From Bigelowiella natans CCMP2755 (lineage: Eukaryota; Cercozoa; Chlorarachniophyceae): a stretch of DNA of 64,000 nucleotides. Shown here in pieces: positions 25,074-38,494 of the stretch; within the stretch, counting starts at the first letter, position 1; each line of letters begins with the position of its first letter. The position numbers were made by a program, and so were the translations under genes. The stretch covers positions 116,331 through 180,330 of the forward strand of contig ADNK01002596.1 in NCBI GenBank assembly GCA_000320545.1, given 5' to 3'. The notes under the pieces were generated by a model. The model worked only from the letters and a program-made list of their open reading frames with translations, ran no database searches and was not told the DNA's origin.

Positions 25074-28000
25074 ATGGAATCGTTGAATAAGACTATGAGA
25101 GACATGGGAAACAATAAATCTAGCACAGATAGAAACAGCGATCAAAGACAAGTGGCCGAACAATCACATTTAAGTGCGCAGGTAATAGAAATTCTTTGAG
25201 GAATTGTACTGTATGAAATTAAGAAAGAGGATCTAGGTGGATTTAGAACGAGACTTGAAACCAGAGTGATGATTAATCTGAGTTGACTTCGTAGTCGTGG
25301 GGCAGAATTTCTCCATTGCTGAAATCTTAATGAAACTATTATTCGCGATCTCCCATATTTACCTCAAGGTGCACACTGAGAGTGATAGGGGCCTTCCGCA
25401 AAAGCGTGCATCAGCCAATTCGTCCACTGCTGCTTCAGATGCAGCATCCTCCACACTATTCCTATCAACCCTTCTTGAACAACAAAATTCTCCAATATTG
25501 GATGAATCATCTCTGAGTCTTCTCAGCAGTCTAAAGACCCTTACTTCTGACGAAAAAATTTCGCAGGGTGGGGTTGGTAAGCAGGTCGATAAAATAAAGC
25601 AACTTGTCTCAAGCATACAGACAAGTTGCCAGAGACTGAACGACAGAGAAGCTGCTCTGAAAAAGGCTACGCAACTACTGTTAAAAAGTACTTAAAAAAC
25701 CTAAATAAATATCATCATACAAGTAAAACAACGAATGTATTGAGAACTCTATTGGTATCATACAATAATCTCAGTTCAACAAGAAAAAGCGAAGATTCGA
25801 GAGGCAATGGACAGCAAGCACAGTCTCGAGGTGATTCCAGTTCGCACTCAATTTTTAAGGGAGATTTTTTCAGTTATTCCATATCTCCTCAACTTACCCG
25901 ATGCTTTCTTTTAAAAAGCGGACAATGATTGCTTGTGTAACACTTGTTCCTTCATCAAAATAAAATGAATTTTGCGAAACAGTTGACACGAGGAAAATCT
26001 TGAAATTTTCCTTATCTTCCACACGCTGCTTCAAAAATTTAACATTTTCTTAAATCTGTCAGAAGGGGGAATATAGCAATGAAGAAGCTGCTTTGCAAAA
26101 GCAAAAGTTGCAAAAAGAGGTTCGCATAATTTTCTGAATATTCATCTGCTATTTGTTCTCTAAAATTTCATAATCATCGATTTTTTTGTCTTTTCCCCAC
26201 CGTTATGTGCTACTAGTTGACCAGTAAAAACAGTCAATTTGTTGTTGTTGTTGTCTTCTCCTTTGATTTTTGGTTTGGGAATACTTGGTACGTTTTTGCA
26301 GGATCTGCGACGCAGTGCACTGCTCCAACAACTCTACCAAGGGGTTAATAGTGTTGTTGCGGTTGCTGCACAAGGAGAGAACATAACCACCAACCATAGC
26401 ACCCGAGCCTTAAAGGAAAGAGAGCAGCACACACGAGAGGAATTAGAGAAGTTGAAGGAGCAAGTCGAGCAATACAAAAGGCTCGTGGAGGAAGTCAAAC
26501 AACAGGTTATATAATGCAGGATAGAACCTCTCTCTTTTCTTGACTCGCTAATTGATTGGTTTTGGACATTTATGTGAAGGTCGCTCCTGCATCCCCCCCC
26601 AAAGAAAAGGAGGTAGTATCAAAGGCTAGGCATGATCAGAAGCAAGCTGAGATCGAGCGCTTGGCCAAAGATGTCGAAATATGTAAGGACGAGCTACAGC
26701 AGCTGCTCGCCACGATTGGTATAAATGGAAGCATGGATCATGGAATACAGCTCGAATAAGAAACCACCAACCACACCATGTGCACTGTGTATTTATTCTC
26801 TTGGCGGAAATTCTTGTTTGATGTTGCTGACCCTTACACAGCTCAAGAACAGTCGATGATGCAGCAAGTATACGACTTGCAAAATAAGCTCAAGAAGGAT
26901 AAACAACAGTTTGGACAGATGCAACAACAGCTGGTAAAATTAAAAGGGGTGATAACAATAGCTTTGGAACACTAGGATGATGATGATGAGAGCACGTATC
27001 TGTACTGGAAGTTTTTTTTTTAACGTTCATGAGCGCCGATATGATCGATATTGTGGTTGTTCCCACCCTTTGTCCTTGATTGTCTACATTACTAACATTA
27101 GATGATTGTCTCCATTATCAACATTAGACAAAGGAGCAGAACAAAGTTAAAGAAGGAAAAAAAATGAACAAGAAACTCCGTGCTCAAATAGATCGGGATC
27201 GTAGTTTTCTCGATAAAGAGAGGCAGAACCATAAGAAGAGGGAAGAGGATCTGAAAAATGAACGGGCTAAGATCAAGAAGGCTATGGAGGAGATGCAGAA
27301 TGGCCGCAAAGGAGTTGAACATGATCGAGCTCAGCTGAAAAGGGAACACAAAAAGCTGGATCGTAAGAAGGACGAGGTTGCAGATGAGACAAAAAAGCTT
27401 GAGGTAGAACGCAAAAAGATGCAGAAAGAAAAGGAACGTCTCAAGAAGGAAGTCCAGAAGGCCCAAAATGCCAAGGACAAAATAGAGAAAGAGAAACAGA
27501 GAGCAGACCAAGAGGCCTCCAATGCACAAAAGCGAAAAGAAAAGATAATGGCGGATATCCAAAAGGCGATCGTGGAGGAGGAAAGGAAGCTCAAGGTTGT
27601 CGCTGATGAATCGTGTATTTTATAGCGATATAGTGATGGGAACAGATTACTTTTTCATAATACACATTTAACTACTACAGAGCATTATGTCTGATTTTCG
27701 CCGCCACCTACGTACTACTCTGTTAATTCCATCTTATGATGTGATGACATTGTACGATCAGTTTGTACATATTTTCTACTTCTTCTCACTGATAATATAC
27801 AGACAGCGTAGTAAATATTGTCTTACCCCCCCCCCCTTTGATGAAAACTCAGGAATTGAAGGAGATAGAGAAAACCAAAGCTCAACTCAAGGGCGAACTC
27901 GAGCAGCTCAAAAAAGAGAAGCGCAAGATGGAAAAGCGGCGGAGTAAGTCACCAGGTCATCATAATACCACTGGTAATGGTGCAGAAGGAGGTGGTAAGC

Positions 28001-28857
28001 AAAGCAGCAGCGATGAGTTAGGAGTAGGTGGTGCCTCTTCAGAGACAAGTATTGCTTTGAGGCAGAAACTCCTACAGCTTGAGAATGAGAATAAAGTTCT
28101 AAAGAAAAAGATAGAGGCATCATCATCACCGGCCTCTTTCTCATCAGCACTCGGTCCATCATCGACTTCAACCTCCTACCATCAGCAGGATGTTGCGTGG
28201 CCTAATCGAGGAGTTAGCGGCAGCAAAGGGGGGGGTGAGAGCAAGGTTGGTGGGAGTAGCGGTACTTCCAGTGGACCTTCTGGTGGTGGTAGTAGTAATA
28301 CCATCAACACGTTCTCTTTTTCGCAGAATTCATGGCTGCGGAGCATGAAATCTTCGATGATGAACCCTGTCAAGGACACAATCAACATCCCCCGATTTGC
28401 ATGGCCGAGACCTGGCATGAAAGAGCATCACTCTTCTCATCATCACCAGCATTCCTCCCATCACCACCCTTCGTCTCTAAGTAGTAGTACTCATGGAAGT
28501 TCTTCTAACTCATCCTCTCATCATCACCATCATCAAATCCATCACCACCCTGCTCATCATGGTGGTCTTTCTGCCACTTCCACCTTTGGTGGTCCACCTG
28601 GATTTGCTGGTACCTCATCATCCCAACCAATGGGCGGCCTAATGTTTGCGCAACGAGGCAAGAAGGTGATGGCACGTTATCGTGGTGATGATCAATGGTA
28701 TGATGCTGAAATCAAGGAGGTCATCCTGAACGGCGCAAAGGGCCCTCGATACATCGTTAAGTTTCAAGGCTATGCAGGCAAGGAGGAGGTGAGTGCGGCA
28801 GATATACGTCCAAAACAACAGCGTCATCATCAGCAGGATGGAAATAGTGACAACAAC

Positions 28858-28895
<38 letters not shown>

Positions 28896-29613
28896 GTCTG
28901 GAGCAAGTGGGACAGGAAGCAGTGCTGGTGTAGTCGTATCAGGTGGTGGCGGTGGTGGTGGAGGGAGTAACAACACCACTTCATCATCCTCACATCCCAG
29001 CAGTCAACCTAATGGCCACCATCACCAACTTCATCATCATCATTCCAGCAGCAGCAGCAGTGGTGGTGGTGGTGGTGGTTCTAGTGTTGTTGGTGTTGGT
29101 CAGCACGGCGCCAACACGCATCATCATCATCATCATCATCACCTTAATCATACCACTCACCATCCTTCGCTTCGCACCCAATCGTCTTCTCAATGGGCGT
29201 CTTTGGTCAAGAACGATCGAAGCTCGTCACACCATGGTGGCAGCGTTTGGGGTATGAGCGCTAGCATGAAACCGTCTACGGCAATTGGAAGAGTAGGTGG
29301 TGGGGTATTGAATGGACTTAGTAGCCATACTTCTTCTCTCATGAAACAGCAACCACAGACGTCAGTTGGTAGCGGAAGTTCCTCAGTGGGAGGGGGAGGA
29401 GTCGGAGGAGGGGCTACAGCGAAAATGGGGGGCAGCAGTCGCGGTGGTGGTGGTGGTAGGAGTGGGGGTGGGGGGGGTACTAGTGGAGCGGGTGGTTTCT
29501 ATGCCCCGCACCATCTCCATCGTCATCATCATCCTCATCATACTTCAAACCTTGAAAACGGAGGAGGAGGAGCCGGAGGAGGGGGTAGCACTGTGGGAGG
29601 GAAACAAGGATGA
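25074..29613 (+). CDS. Long coiled-coil protein with a Tudor-like domain
   Basis: Nine exons (25074-25181, 25369-25687, 25775-25830, 26063-26119, 26302-26505, 26580-26718, 26842-26933, 27128-27595, 27853-29613) keep frame at all junctions and give 1,067 aa. Residues about 130-530 are heptad-rich and highly charged (KEREQHTREELEKLKEQ, then long Lys/Glu stretches), a strong coiled coil. A short motif NSWLRSMKSSMMNPVKDT and a His-rich region follow. Near residue 740 comes a Tudor-like fold: VMARYRGDDQWYDAEI, then YIVKFQGY and EEVSAADIRP, matching the aromatic-cage beta-barrel pattern. The tail has long Asn, Gly and His runs encoded by microsatellites. Tudor domains bind methylated Lys or Arg, so a scaffold that reads such marks is an inference. 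I see no signal or membrane segment. Confidence 0.8.
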
Positions 29614-29706
29614 GGAGGAGGAGGAGGGCAGAGTAGTGGTGGTGATGCCGGTGGTGTGCCGAAGGTCATGCTCTCGATGGATCGTGACAGTAGATCATAA
29701 AGTCAT

Positions 29707-29795
<89 letters not shown>

Positions 29796-29807
29796 GTCAT
29801 CCCCCAC

Positions 29808-29854
<47 letters not shown>

Positions 29855-31128
29855 GAAGTGACGTTGAAGACCAGACTTAATATTAAAGCAACACTGGATG
29901 TATTAACCAATGAGTGACAAAGAAACTAGTGTTTCTTTGCATCACACTTTAATGCAACGATCGAATTGCGACTTTTGCCATTGTAATGATGCATAATGGT
30001 TAATATAAATTCATCTTATAAAAATATATGCGAACAATACATGCATGTATTTGCAACACAGCTAGACACTTCTAGACTTATTAACTCTGCACCGTACGAA
30101 ACAATGTGCACAGTATAGATAGCGCACTATAGCGCAAGCTAATGTAGCATAGCATGGCTAGGCTGTAATAAGTGCGTATCTAGGTATGTCTAATATAGGT
30201 GTACATGACTACTAGAATCAAATGTCCATCATCGCTAGGCTTGCTAGCTTGTTATTATAGTCCATATGATACGAATGCAATGTGCTGATGTGGACATATC
30301 CCTTTAATTCAATTGTATGAGACGGAGGCAATGAAACAATTAAATTTTAGCTTTCAATGTGGTCATCGTACTAGCGTAGTGTAGCCATCAATTGTACGTA
30401 CGTCAGTCCTGGCATGCATGTCTAGATATGCAATGCAACTTTGATGAAGCTGCTACGCCATGCAATCTAGAAATGCCATGCTAACATGCACGCTCACGGC
30501 TACGCTACGCACAGCTACAGCAGGTGGCTTCAATAAGCTAGCAGTCAAGCCGAAAGACGAAATTAGCAATGCCTAGATGCTAGAATGGCGTGCTAGCGTG
30601 TGTGCACGACGAGCCATATATTTTGTAGAGCTCGCTGTACAAGCTGTAGCGCATGATTAGCGAAGAGATATCAAATCCCAGACTATCTGCCTAGTGTCTA
30701 GTCTTTAATACAGTAGCTATATTCATAATTTAACTGTGAAACACAAGTCTACCGTTACAATGGCGACATAAATGCGAAGGGGTAGACCATAGTAAAGTCG
30801 TGAGTCATCATCGTGAAAGTCAATAGGATATTACAACAAAATTCCCAACATGTATCACCTATACACGTGCATGCACAAGTGTTTGTGTCTTGATGTGTTT
30901 CATGATAGTATGATATACGTGTAATATTTTTCCTAATTTCGACGTTATTGATTGGGATGGCATTGATCTTATATGAGCAGAGTAGTTAATCGTCGCGTAT
31001 ATGTCAAGGCTCGCCACGGGCGTTGTTCGAGTCACAGGGAGCAAACTACGAAACTATGTAATTTTAACCCTAACGTGCCGAGCATGTGATGTGTCCTTTG
31101 TAGCTCTTGTAAAATCACCACCCTACTG
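29614..31128. other. Spacer between convergent genes, GCATGC-rich
   Basis: This lies between the ends of the coiled-coil gene (+) and the synergin-like gene (-). After the microsatellites at 29706-29851 comes a stretch (about 30000-30700) rich in GCATGC, TGCTAGC and CTAGC words. I see no gene; short frames are unsupported. Confidence 0.6.
29706..29851. repeat. Compound (CA)n(TA)n(TG)n and (CT)n microsatellites
   Basis: CA then TA then TG runs (about 29707-29792) form a near-palindromic tract that could fold into a hairpin. A CT run (29813-29851) follows. All lie just past the stop of the coiled-coil gene. Confidence 0.95.
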
Positions 31129-32694
31129 CTATAAACAACACCGTGTCTCTAGATTCCTACATGTACGATGATAATACTGCCACCTCTCGTCTCCATGGAT
31201 ACCACCTGTTGTTGAGATCTGAATACGAACGCTATCCCCAAGCATAGTAGAAAAGTCGTCGTTGTTGTCTATCGGCAGCCCACAGAAGTTACAGCAGCAT
31301 TTGGCACCGTTGCGCACCATGTTTCTAATTGCTTCTAGTTCAACTTCGCAGTTCATTTGTATATCGGAGAGATACCCAAACTCCTTGATTGCAGAAACAT
31401 TTTCTTTAATCTCCTTTAAACATGTAATGATTTCAGGCATCGATCGTCGGATTTTCCAGGTGGAGCGCTTCGTGAGGGTATATATCTTTTCTGCAGTACT
31501 CAGACGCGTCATCACACGTGCGATCTCCATCGACCTGATTGTTGATATTTTGATGATGATGATGATGATGATGAAATCATACCCTATAGCAGCTATTGCA
31601 TTGTAATTAGTAGTATTATTATTAGTTAGTAGTTGTAGTTACCCTTTGACAAAGGTAGCGCCTGGAGTGATACTCTTAGCCATCTCAAGTCGTCTGCGAG
31701 GAGTGGTGGCACTACTATCATTATCATCATCAGATACTAGTAGCTTTTGTAGTAATGCAAGGTTTTTCCTGAGCGACTTAGTGAATTTTGTACAATCGCG
31801 AATAGTATTCAGGGCAAAATCAACAGTCAGCCCCCAATTATCCAGTGGTAGTGCGACAGCAGGACGTAGCAGAGCGCCAACGTCCTGTAGATATCTGTGT
31901 TATGTATCATGTGCCAACAATAATATCAACAACAATAACAAAGTTCTTATTATGAATAAATAATGTAAAGTGGGGATGATGTAGGAGCTACTAGTGAACA
32001 TGAATGATGATGATAATCAATCATAATAGGGTTAGTGTCCTTACAAATCATTCAGAAACCAAACACACTGTCTTACTCCTATTATTTTTGCTGCTGTACA
32101 GAGCAAACTTAGCCATTATTATTATTATTGTTATTATTATTATGTTGTTGTACATACGCGCGCATAGCTTCCATAGCTTCGAGTGCCTCTTCAATTTTGG
32201 TCTCATTGGCGAAATTACTATCCCCCCCCTTGCCAACGTCCGGTTTTGATGGAAATGCCATCTTGAATTCTTTGCCCTTATGAAACGCTTCTGCATATGC
32301 TAGAAAGTCCTCATAGCGATCCTGATTTGAGTCAGCATATTGCCAATGATATCGAAAGGGCAATTTCCATGAAGAAGATGTGCTCGTCACAGCTTGGAGA
32401 CTCAATTCCTTTTCAATTTCCTTAGCCTTCTTTCGGATAGACTTTGCCCTGCTAAATGCTGCATCCTCGTCGTCAGAGTCGGCCTGATAATAGGGTGGTT
32501 ATGAAGTATAAAAGAGATTTAGGAGAAGAAAATGTAGCAGAAACGTGATAGTACTCATGTTAGTAATAGATGCATTGGTGTTTCTTACTAGAGTAGGTAG
32601 TACCGTTGTTGTTGTTATTTAGTTTGTTTTCTCTCTGATTATTATTAAGCAGCAGTGGTAGTAGTACTAGTACCAGTAGTTCCAACAAACAAAC

Positions 32695-32730
<36 letters not shown>

Positions 32731-35700
32731 CACCTCCTCTCTCTCTACCATCTATTACCTAGTAACTAACTAACTGACTCACCTCTGTAATTTCCATCTT
32801 GGCCTGGCGCTTGAGATTTCTGACCTCCCTCTTTCGATTGATGTATCTTACCACAGCAAGTGCCTCTCTAAGTCTCTGCTGCCGTATTAACATGGGCAGG
32901 GCGTCTTCCACAGTATCAGCAGTATTCTCCATTGGGATCTCCAGAAGCTTTACGTCTTCTTGCTCTTCTTCTTCTGGTTGTTGTTGGAAACTACTACCTT
33001 CTGGTGTTAGAATGGCACCACCATCACTGACAACAGAAGAAGTACTGATAATATCACCCTGATCACTCTCACCCATAGAAACGCTCTTACTGCTCGCTCG
33101 TCCAGTGCCTCCACCCCCACCTCCAAAGAATAAGTTATCGACGTTGACATCGGCTGCTGAGACGGGTTTGCTGCTATCTCCTGATGCTGTTGCTGTTCCC
33201 ATTGTCATCACCCCCTCGAATAGCACGTCTAGTTGCTGATCATTGCCGTTCAGATGATGATGATGATGATGCTGCTGCTTCTTCTGCTTCTTTTTGATTG
33301 TGTTCACGACGTTGTTGTCGTTGTCAGCAGCAGCATTATCATCATCATCATCATCGCCATTCTTCTTCTTCTCCTCCTCGTCGTCATCGGCTGCCGCTGC
33401 TTCTTCCTCGAGGCGCTTTAGTCTCAGGTCTACACTTGCTGAGTGTCCTCCACCCATCATTTCAGGTGCTTTAATGTCTGTACTCTCATCCTCCGCACCG
33501 TATAAATCGTCAAATAGACCAGCAGCTGTTTTAGTCATCTTACGGCTGCTGATTTGTGATGTGGTTGATGTTTAAGAAGGACGAGGAGGGGGGGGGAGGA
33601 AAGACAGCAGAAAGAAAGAAAATCAGAGGAGTATCTTGCTACTACAAGTCCAGTAACATTCAGTGAGGAAAATGAGAGTTTGTGATAATAGATACTACTG
33701 CCATACATAATTGTTGGAGGATTATTCTCACGATCACCGTCACAACATGCGTTACGATATTAACAACAACCTAATTATCTCCCCCCCCCCTCCTCCTCCT
33801 GCTGCAGTCTCTGCCTCCACTTCCTGAGCGAGTTCTTGTTGATCATCGCGCTGCTGTTGGTGTGCAGTCTTGTCCATTTCGCATTCTTCATAACTGTTCG
33901 GTGTCGCTACCGTAGGACCTCCATTACCACCGGCAGAAGAAGGTGATAATATCACACCGGAGAGCACACCTCTGTTGTGTTTGCAGCAGTCAGCAATTAC
34001 TAGTACTTGCTATTATTTTCATGTGGTCGTCGTTAACATTTCGTGTGTAGCAAGTAGGTAGGCAGGTAGTTAAAAGCATCATCCATAGATACCAAATGTA
34101 GACCTCGATGAATGTTATTATCATTATCATTATCATCATCATCATCATCATCATCATCACCCTGTTGTAGTAGAAACATCATCTGAGGTATTGGATGCAG
34201 AAACAGAGACTGGTACAGGAAGAGGGGATGGCTTGTTGAACTTTATGTGCGCACCACCGACGTTGTCACCGAACTTCTCAATGAAATCACCTCCAAAAAT
34301 TCCTAGATCCACGCCGCCCTCCTCCTCCTCTTCTTCTTCTTCTTCTTCATCATCTTTTTCCTGCTCCTCTTGTCCTCCTCCCCCTTGTTTTTGTAGTACT
34401 CTATCATGATCCTTAGTGCTCTTTTCTTTTTCTTCCCCCGCCTCCTCATTTCCCTCCTCTTTGCTTATTATCCTGTCGTCATTGTCGTCCTTGGCCAGCA
34501 GCAGCCCCATATCCTTCTGTTCTTTCCCATCATGATCATCATTATAATCGTCGTCTTCTTCTCTGTCGTCTTTACCACCTTCTTCCTCTCCCCAGTCTGC
34601 CCAGTCACCATCTCCGCTTCCTTCTTCTTCATTTTCCCCTCCGCCTCCTCCCCTTTTCATCATGATCCCTGCATCATCATCACCATCATCATCATCATCT
34701 GCCTCCTCCTCTTGAGTAGTAGTTTGTACTAACTTTGTCGTACCTAGTAGCGTGGCAGTAGTTGTAGCAGTTGTAGCAGTACTAGTTAAAGTAGTAGTAG
34801 TAGTTTTTCCTCCTTTTTTTTCGTCATCATTACCTCCTCCGTCACCCCAATTTGCCCACTCATCATCGTTTCCATCGTCCCCTACTACAACTACCGCACC
34901 ATCAGCTCCTTCTCGCAGTCTATTTTCGTCGTCGCCGTCGTTGTCGTCATCATCATCATCATCGAAGTTAGCCTCAAAATCATCATCCATAGGGGAATGT
35001 GTAGTAGCAGCAGCTTTGTCGTCACCACCACTATCATCATCATCATCGTTATCGTCTATTTTCCTAATATTTTCTTGGGATGCAGTAGGCTTTTTCACCG
35101 GAATTGTACCGAAAAATTCATTCACAACCTACAACAACAATATATAGTGAGTGATTAATAGTTAGTACTACAAAAACTAGTAGCAGTCGTACGTAGTATT
35201 AGTGATTGATAGTTAGTACTACAAAAACTAGTAGCAGTCGTACAGTTGGCGACGAACAGTTATCTCTTTCTCACCTATTTTCTAGAATCTTAGACTCTCT
35301 TTTACTTGTTCTTCTTCTTACTATTCTTAATCATCATCATAATACTCAATTCAACCGTTTCTGTCTCAGGGACTTTTACTTCTGGCTCACCAAAAAATAT
35401 GGACGGCATCACCTGACAGCAGCAGCAGCAGCAGCAGCAGCAGAGAAATGATTAGTCATGATGATGATGATGATGATGATGAGGGAGAGACTCGTCAGCT
35501 TGACCTCCTCTCGAAATGCTGCTGCATTAGTCCATGTTCTAGGCGAATAAATATTTTTGCATGCTGCATGATGCTGCTGCTTTAACAACTAACTACTGTT
35601 GATACGGCAAACAAATATAGTTTCTTTTTCTTCTTCTTCTTCAACTACTACTACTACAATTACTACAACGACTAATACTACTTTTACTTCTACTAATACT

Positions 35701-38494
35701 AACTACTACTACAAATACTACTCCTGGCATAGCTAAACCTAACTATTTCTGTCCTACCATAATTCACTGCCGCTGCTGCTGCTATAATATACTACTACTA
35801 CACTACTACTAATAATAATAATAATACTTCTACCCTTTGAGCACTGCGGGTTTGCTGCTGCCATTTATTCTCCTCTAGCCCTGTTATTATTTTTGTTGTC
35901 GTTCTTGTTGTCGTGCCCTCATCGTCGTTGCTATCATTTGCCGTAGTCTTGGCCTTATTCTGTACTACTCCTACTCCTCCTTCTCCCATCGTCATTCCTA
36001 GCTCCTTCCCCTGCCTATCGTACTTGTTTTCGTCATCTCCCCATTCATTTCCCCAATCATCATCGTCTTCAGCAACACCGCCCCTCCACCCTCCCTTTTG
36101 TTCTTGTTCTGCATTTCCTTCCTTTCCTCCTTGAGAATCACCGCTACTCAGTCCCAGAATCTGCAGCATCTCCTAATAAAGAAAGAAGAGGATCAAGAAA
36201 TCGTCGAATCATTCATCAGCTATCCTATTCTTCCTCCCCCCCCTCCCTTAATGGTATTGAGCATTGTCATCTATATAGTATTTCTGCCTCTGGTCCCTCC
36301 ACCCTTCTTTTCTCACTGCATCACCATTATCATGATAATTTTATCAATATCCTTACGTCAGGAATATCATTGCTTTGTTTCCCCGTCGTCGAATTGAAGA
36401 GACCCCCCCCCCCCCCGAAGACATCATCATTATTATCATCCATTTCTTGCCCACTCTTCTTTTTCCTCCCTCCTATCGTTTTTTCCTCGTCCTTCCCTTT
36501 GTTGCTGTCATCTTCATTATTGTCCCAATCATTTCCCCAATCATCTTCTTGATCATCGCCCATTACTCCCACCGCACTTGTCGTCGTCACTGCATGTTGC
36601 TGCTGCTGCTGCTGCTTCTGCTGAATTTCTTGCGTTTTTGGTGTTTGAGGTGTTCTGCTCAGCACCAATTTCCCCACCGTTACTAGATTCAACGGTGGCA
36701 TCTTCCTCATTGAAGTTACCCCAACCCTCATCCTCGTCGGCAGCATTCCCTTCGGTGTTCCCTCCTCTTCCTCCCCTTAAATCACGAATGTTAGCAGTAT
36801 CAACAGCTTTTGCGTTGCCATAATCATCATCAAACCGTCCCCAGTCCTCCTCCTCCTCCTCCTCCTTTAATCTCTTATGTTGTTCGCCTGACATCATTAT
36901 CGGTGTGGTAGTGATTGTAGTTGCTGTAGTTGCTGTTGCAGAAATACTGCCGCCGCTACCACTGCCGCTGCTATTTTTATTCCCAATGAGGCCCCACACA
37001 CCACCACTATCAGCCTCCCGTTCAAAGGAAGAAGAAGTAGAAGATGTGCTATTTTTATTCTCGATCACCGTTTTATTTGATTGGACTTGATTCCCACTTT
37101 GCATCCTCATCATTCCTCCCATTTCTCCCATATTAATGGTGGCCTCCTGTGCCATCGCTGCTTGAAAGAATCCCCCCATATTCGTCCCTCCTTGCTGCAG
37201 TTTTGATGATGATTCTTCTTCAGGTGGAGGTGACTTAGGCTTCTTCTTAAGGCCGTACTGAGTTTCCAGATGGGCAGATATATCAGCAAAAAAGCCGGAA
37301 GAGTTTGGAGAGGAAGTTTGGCGGGAATGCCCTCCTTCTCCTCCTTGCTTCATCTCAACACTTTTATTGAACATTTGAGACGACGGTGGACCAAAGCTGT
37401 TAGTGTCTTGCACTGGTTGGAATCGCTTTTGTTGTTGATGTTGCTGCTGCGTACGTGCAGCAGTCAAAGGCGACAATGCATTTGTATTTGGTGAGTTAGA
37501 AATGACGGTGGAGTTCCCTTTACTTTTTACTCGCTGCTGCCGCTGCTGCTGCTTCATCGTCATCATCATTTGGCGCTGCATCTCAGCCTGAAAAGAAGTT
37601 GGACAATAGATGAGTGTTTTTTTGCCGGATAGATACAATGTAACAATTTTTACAAACTATAAAACACTTTTCGTCTCCCGACTCTCTTTTTGAATCTGCA
37701 TTAGACGCCAGAAAATTTGGTTGTTATCGATGTATCTCTCCAAATGGCGTTGACATCTATCGTTGTTGCAGATACCATCTTCTTGTCCATCGCTGCAATT
37801 TGCTCCTTGATTTGGTCTGGGGTCAGCTTTGCAGCAGCCGCAGCATTACCCATCACTTGGGGAGGCACCAACCCATAAACCCCACTCCTTGCCCCTTGCA
37901 TACTAGCAACCCTTGCTTGTTGCTGCTGTTGATTCAACCCACTCCAACCAGCTCGCAGACCACTACTGCGCTGTTGCTGTTGCTGCTGCCGCCGCATCAT
38001 CATTTGCTGTTGGTAAATCATCGGATTCATACCTACTTATAATTACAAAGAAAAAAATACAATGAATACGCTGTGTGAGTAATTGATTCTTTGGGAATTT
38101 CTTTGTTTTTCTTTGGGAATTTCTTTATTAATTCTTTGGGAATTTCTTTGTTTTTAAAACGATTGGTACGAAAGATATTGTGAAGATTAATCCAGAAGTA
38201 GATTCTGCCCGAAGTCAAATCAAGTGAATCGCTGAAAAGGAGCTTATTTCTCCGCAGTCTCTACATGTTCTTGCATTGAGTAATGAGGCATATAACAAGT
38301 ATGCAATATTTAGACTGACCCATTCCATATTGCTGTATCTGCATTTGGTATTGCATCCGCTGCATATACGCTTGGTATTGCTGAGGGTTGGTCCGAGCCC
38401 ATTGTTGCATGTTTTGTTGTGACATGCTCATGCGGGCTTGTGCTTGTTGTTGGGTGTAACTTCCCTTGTCTGCTCCCCCACCTCCAGGATGCAT
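31129..38494 (-). CDS. Acidic, Gln-rich protein resembling gamma-synergin AP-1 accessory proteins
   Basis: Twelve exons (38494-38320, 38035-37776, 37587-36694, 36620-36357, 36172-35834, 35412-35356, 35128-34161, 33971-33771, 33548-32783, 32483-32154, 31884-31643, 31534-31129) join in frame to 1,633 aa. The N-terminus is Gln/Met-rich. The middle is very acidic and studded with Trp motifs: WGNF, WGRF, WGNDWDNN, WGNEWGDDE, EWANWG, DWADWG; FFG also recurs. Short acidic WxxF-type motifs are what gamma-synergin and aftiphilin use to bind the AP-1 or GGA ear. Near residue 1330 is a helical block (RQQRLREALAVVRYINRKRE). The C-terminus has CNFCGLPI followed by YYHRTC, a likely zinc-binding end like that of synergin C-termini. 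A role in clathrin/AP-1 traffic is an inference. The 73-nt intron at 36621-36693 is needed to keep frame. Confidence 0.7.
32697..32731. repeat. (TCA)n microsatellite
   Basis: About 11 TCA units in the synergin-like gene's intron between 32484 and 32782. Confidence 0.9.
35151..35243. repeat. 42-bp near-perfect repeat, period 51, in an intron
   Basis: Copies at 35151-35192 and 35202-35243 differ at one base. They lie in the intron between the FFG-bearing exons (35128 and 35356) of the synergin-like gene. Confidence 0.95.
38087..38149. repeat. Three copies of an 18-bp motif in an intron
   Basis: TTCTTTGGGAATTTCTTT occurs at 38087, 38109 and 38132 in intron 1 of the synergin-like gene. Spacing is 22 and 23 bases. 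Confidence 0.95.

Noticed and set aside
32799-36746. Many plus-strand Ser/Leu-rich frames
   Set aside because: They are complements of the acidic, Gln-rich exons of the synergin-like gene.
38087-38149. CRISPR-like spaced repeats
   Set aside because: Only three 18-bp copies with 4-5 base spacers, inside an intron of a eukaryotic gene.
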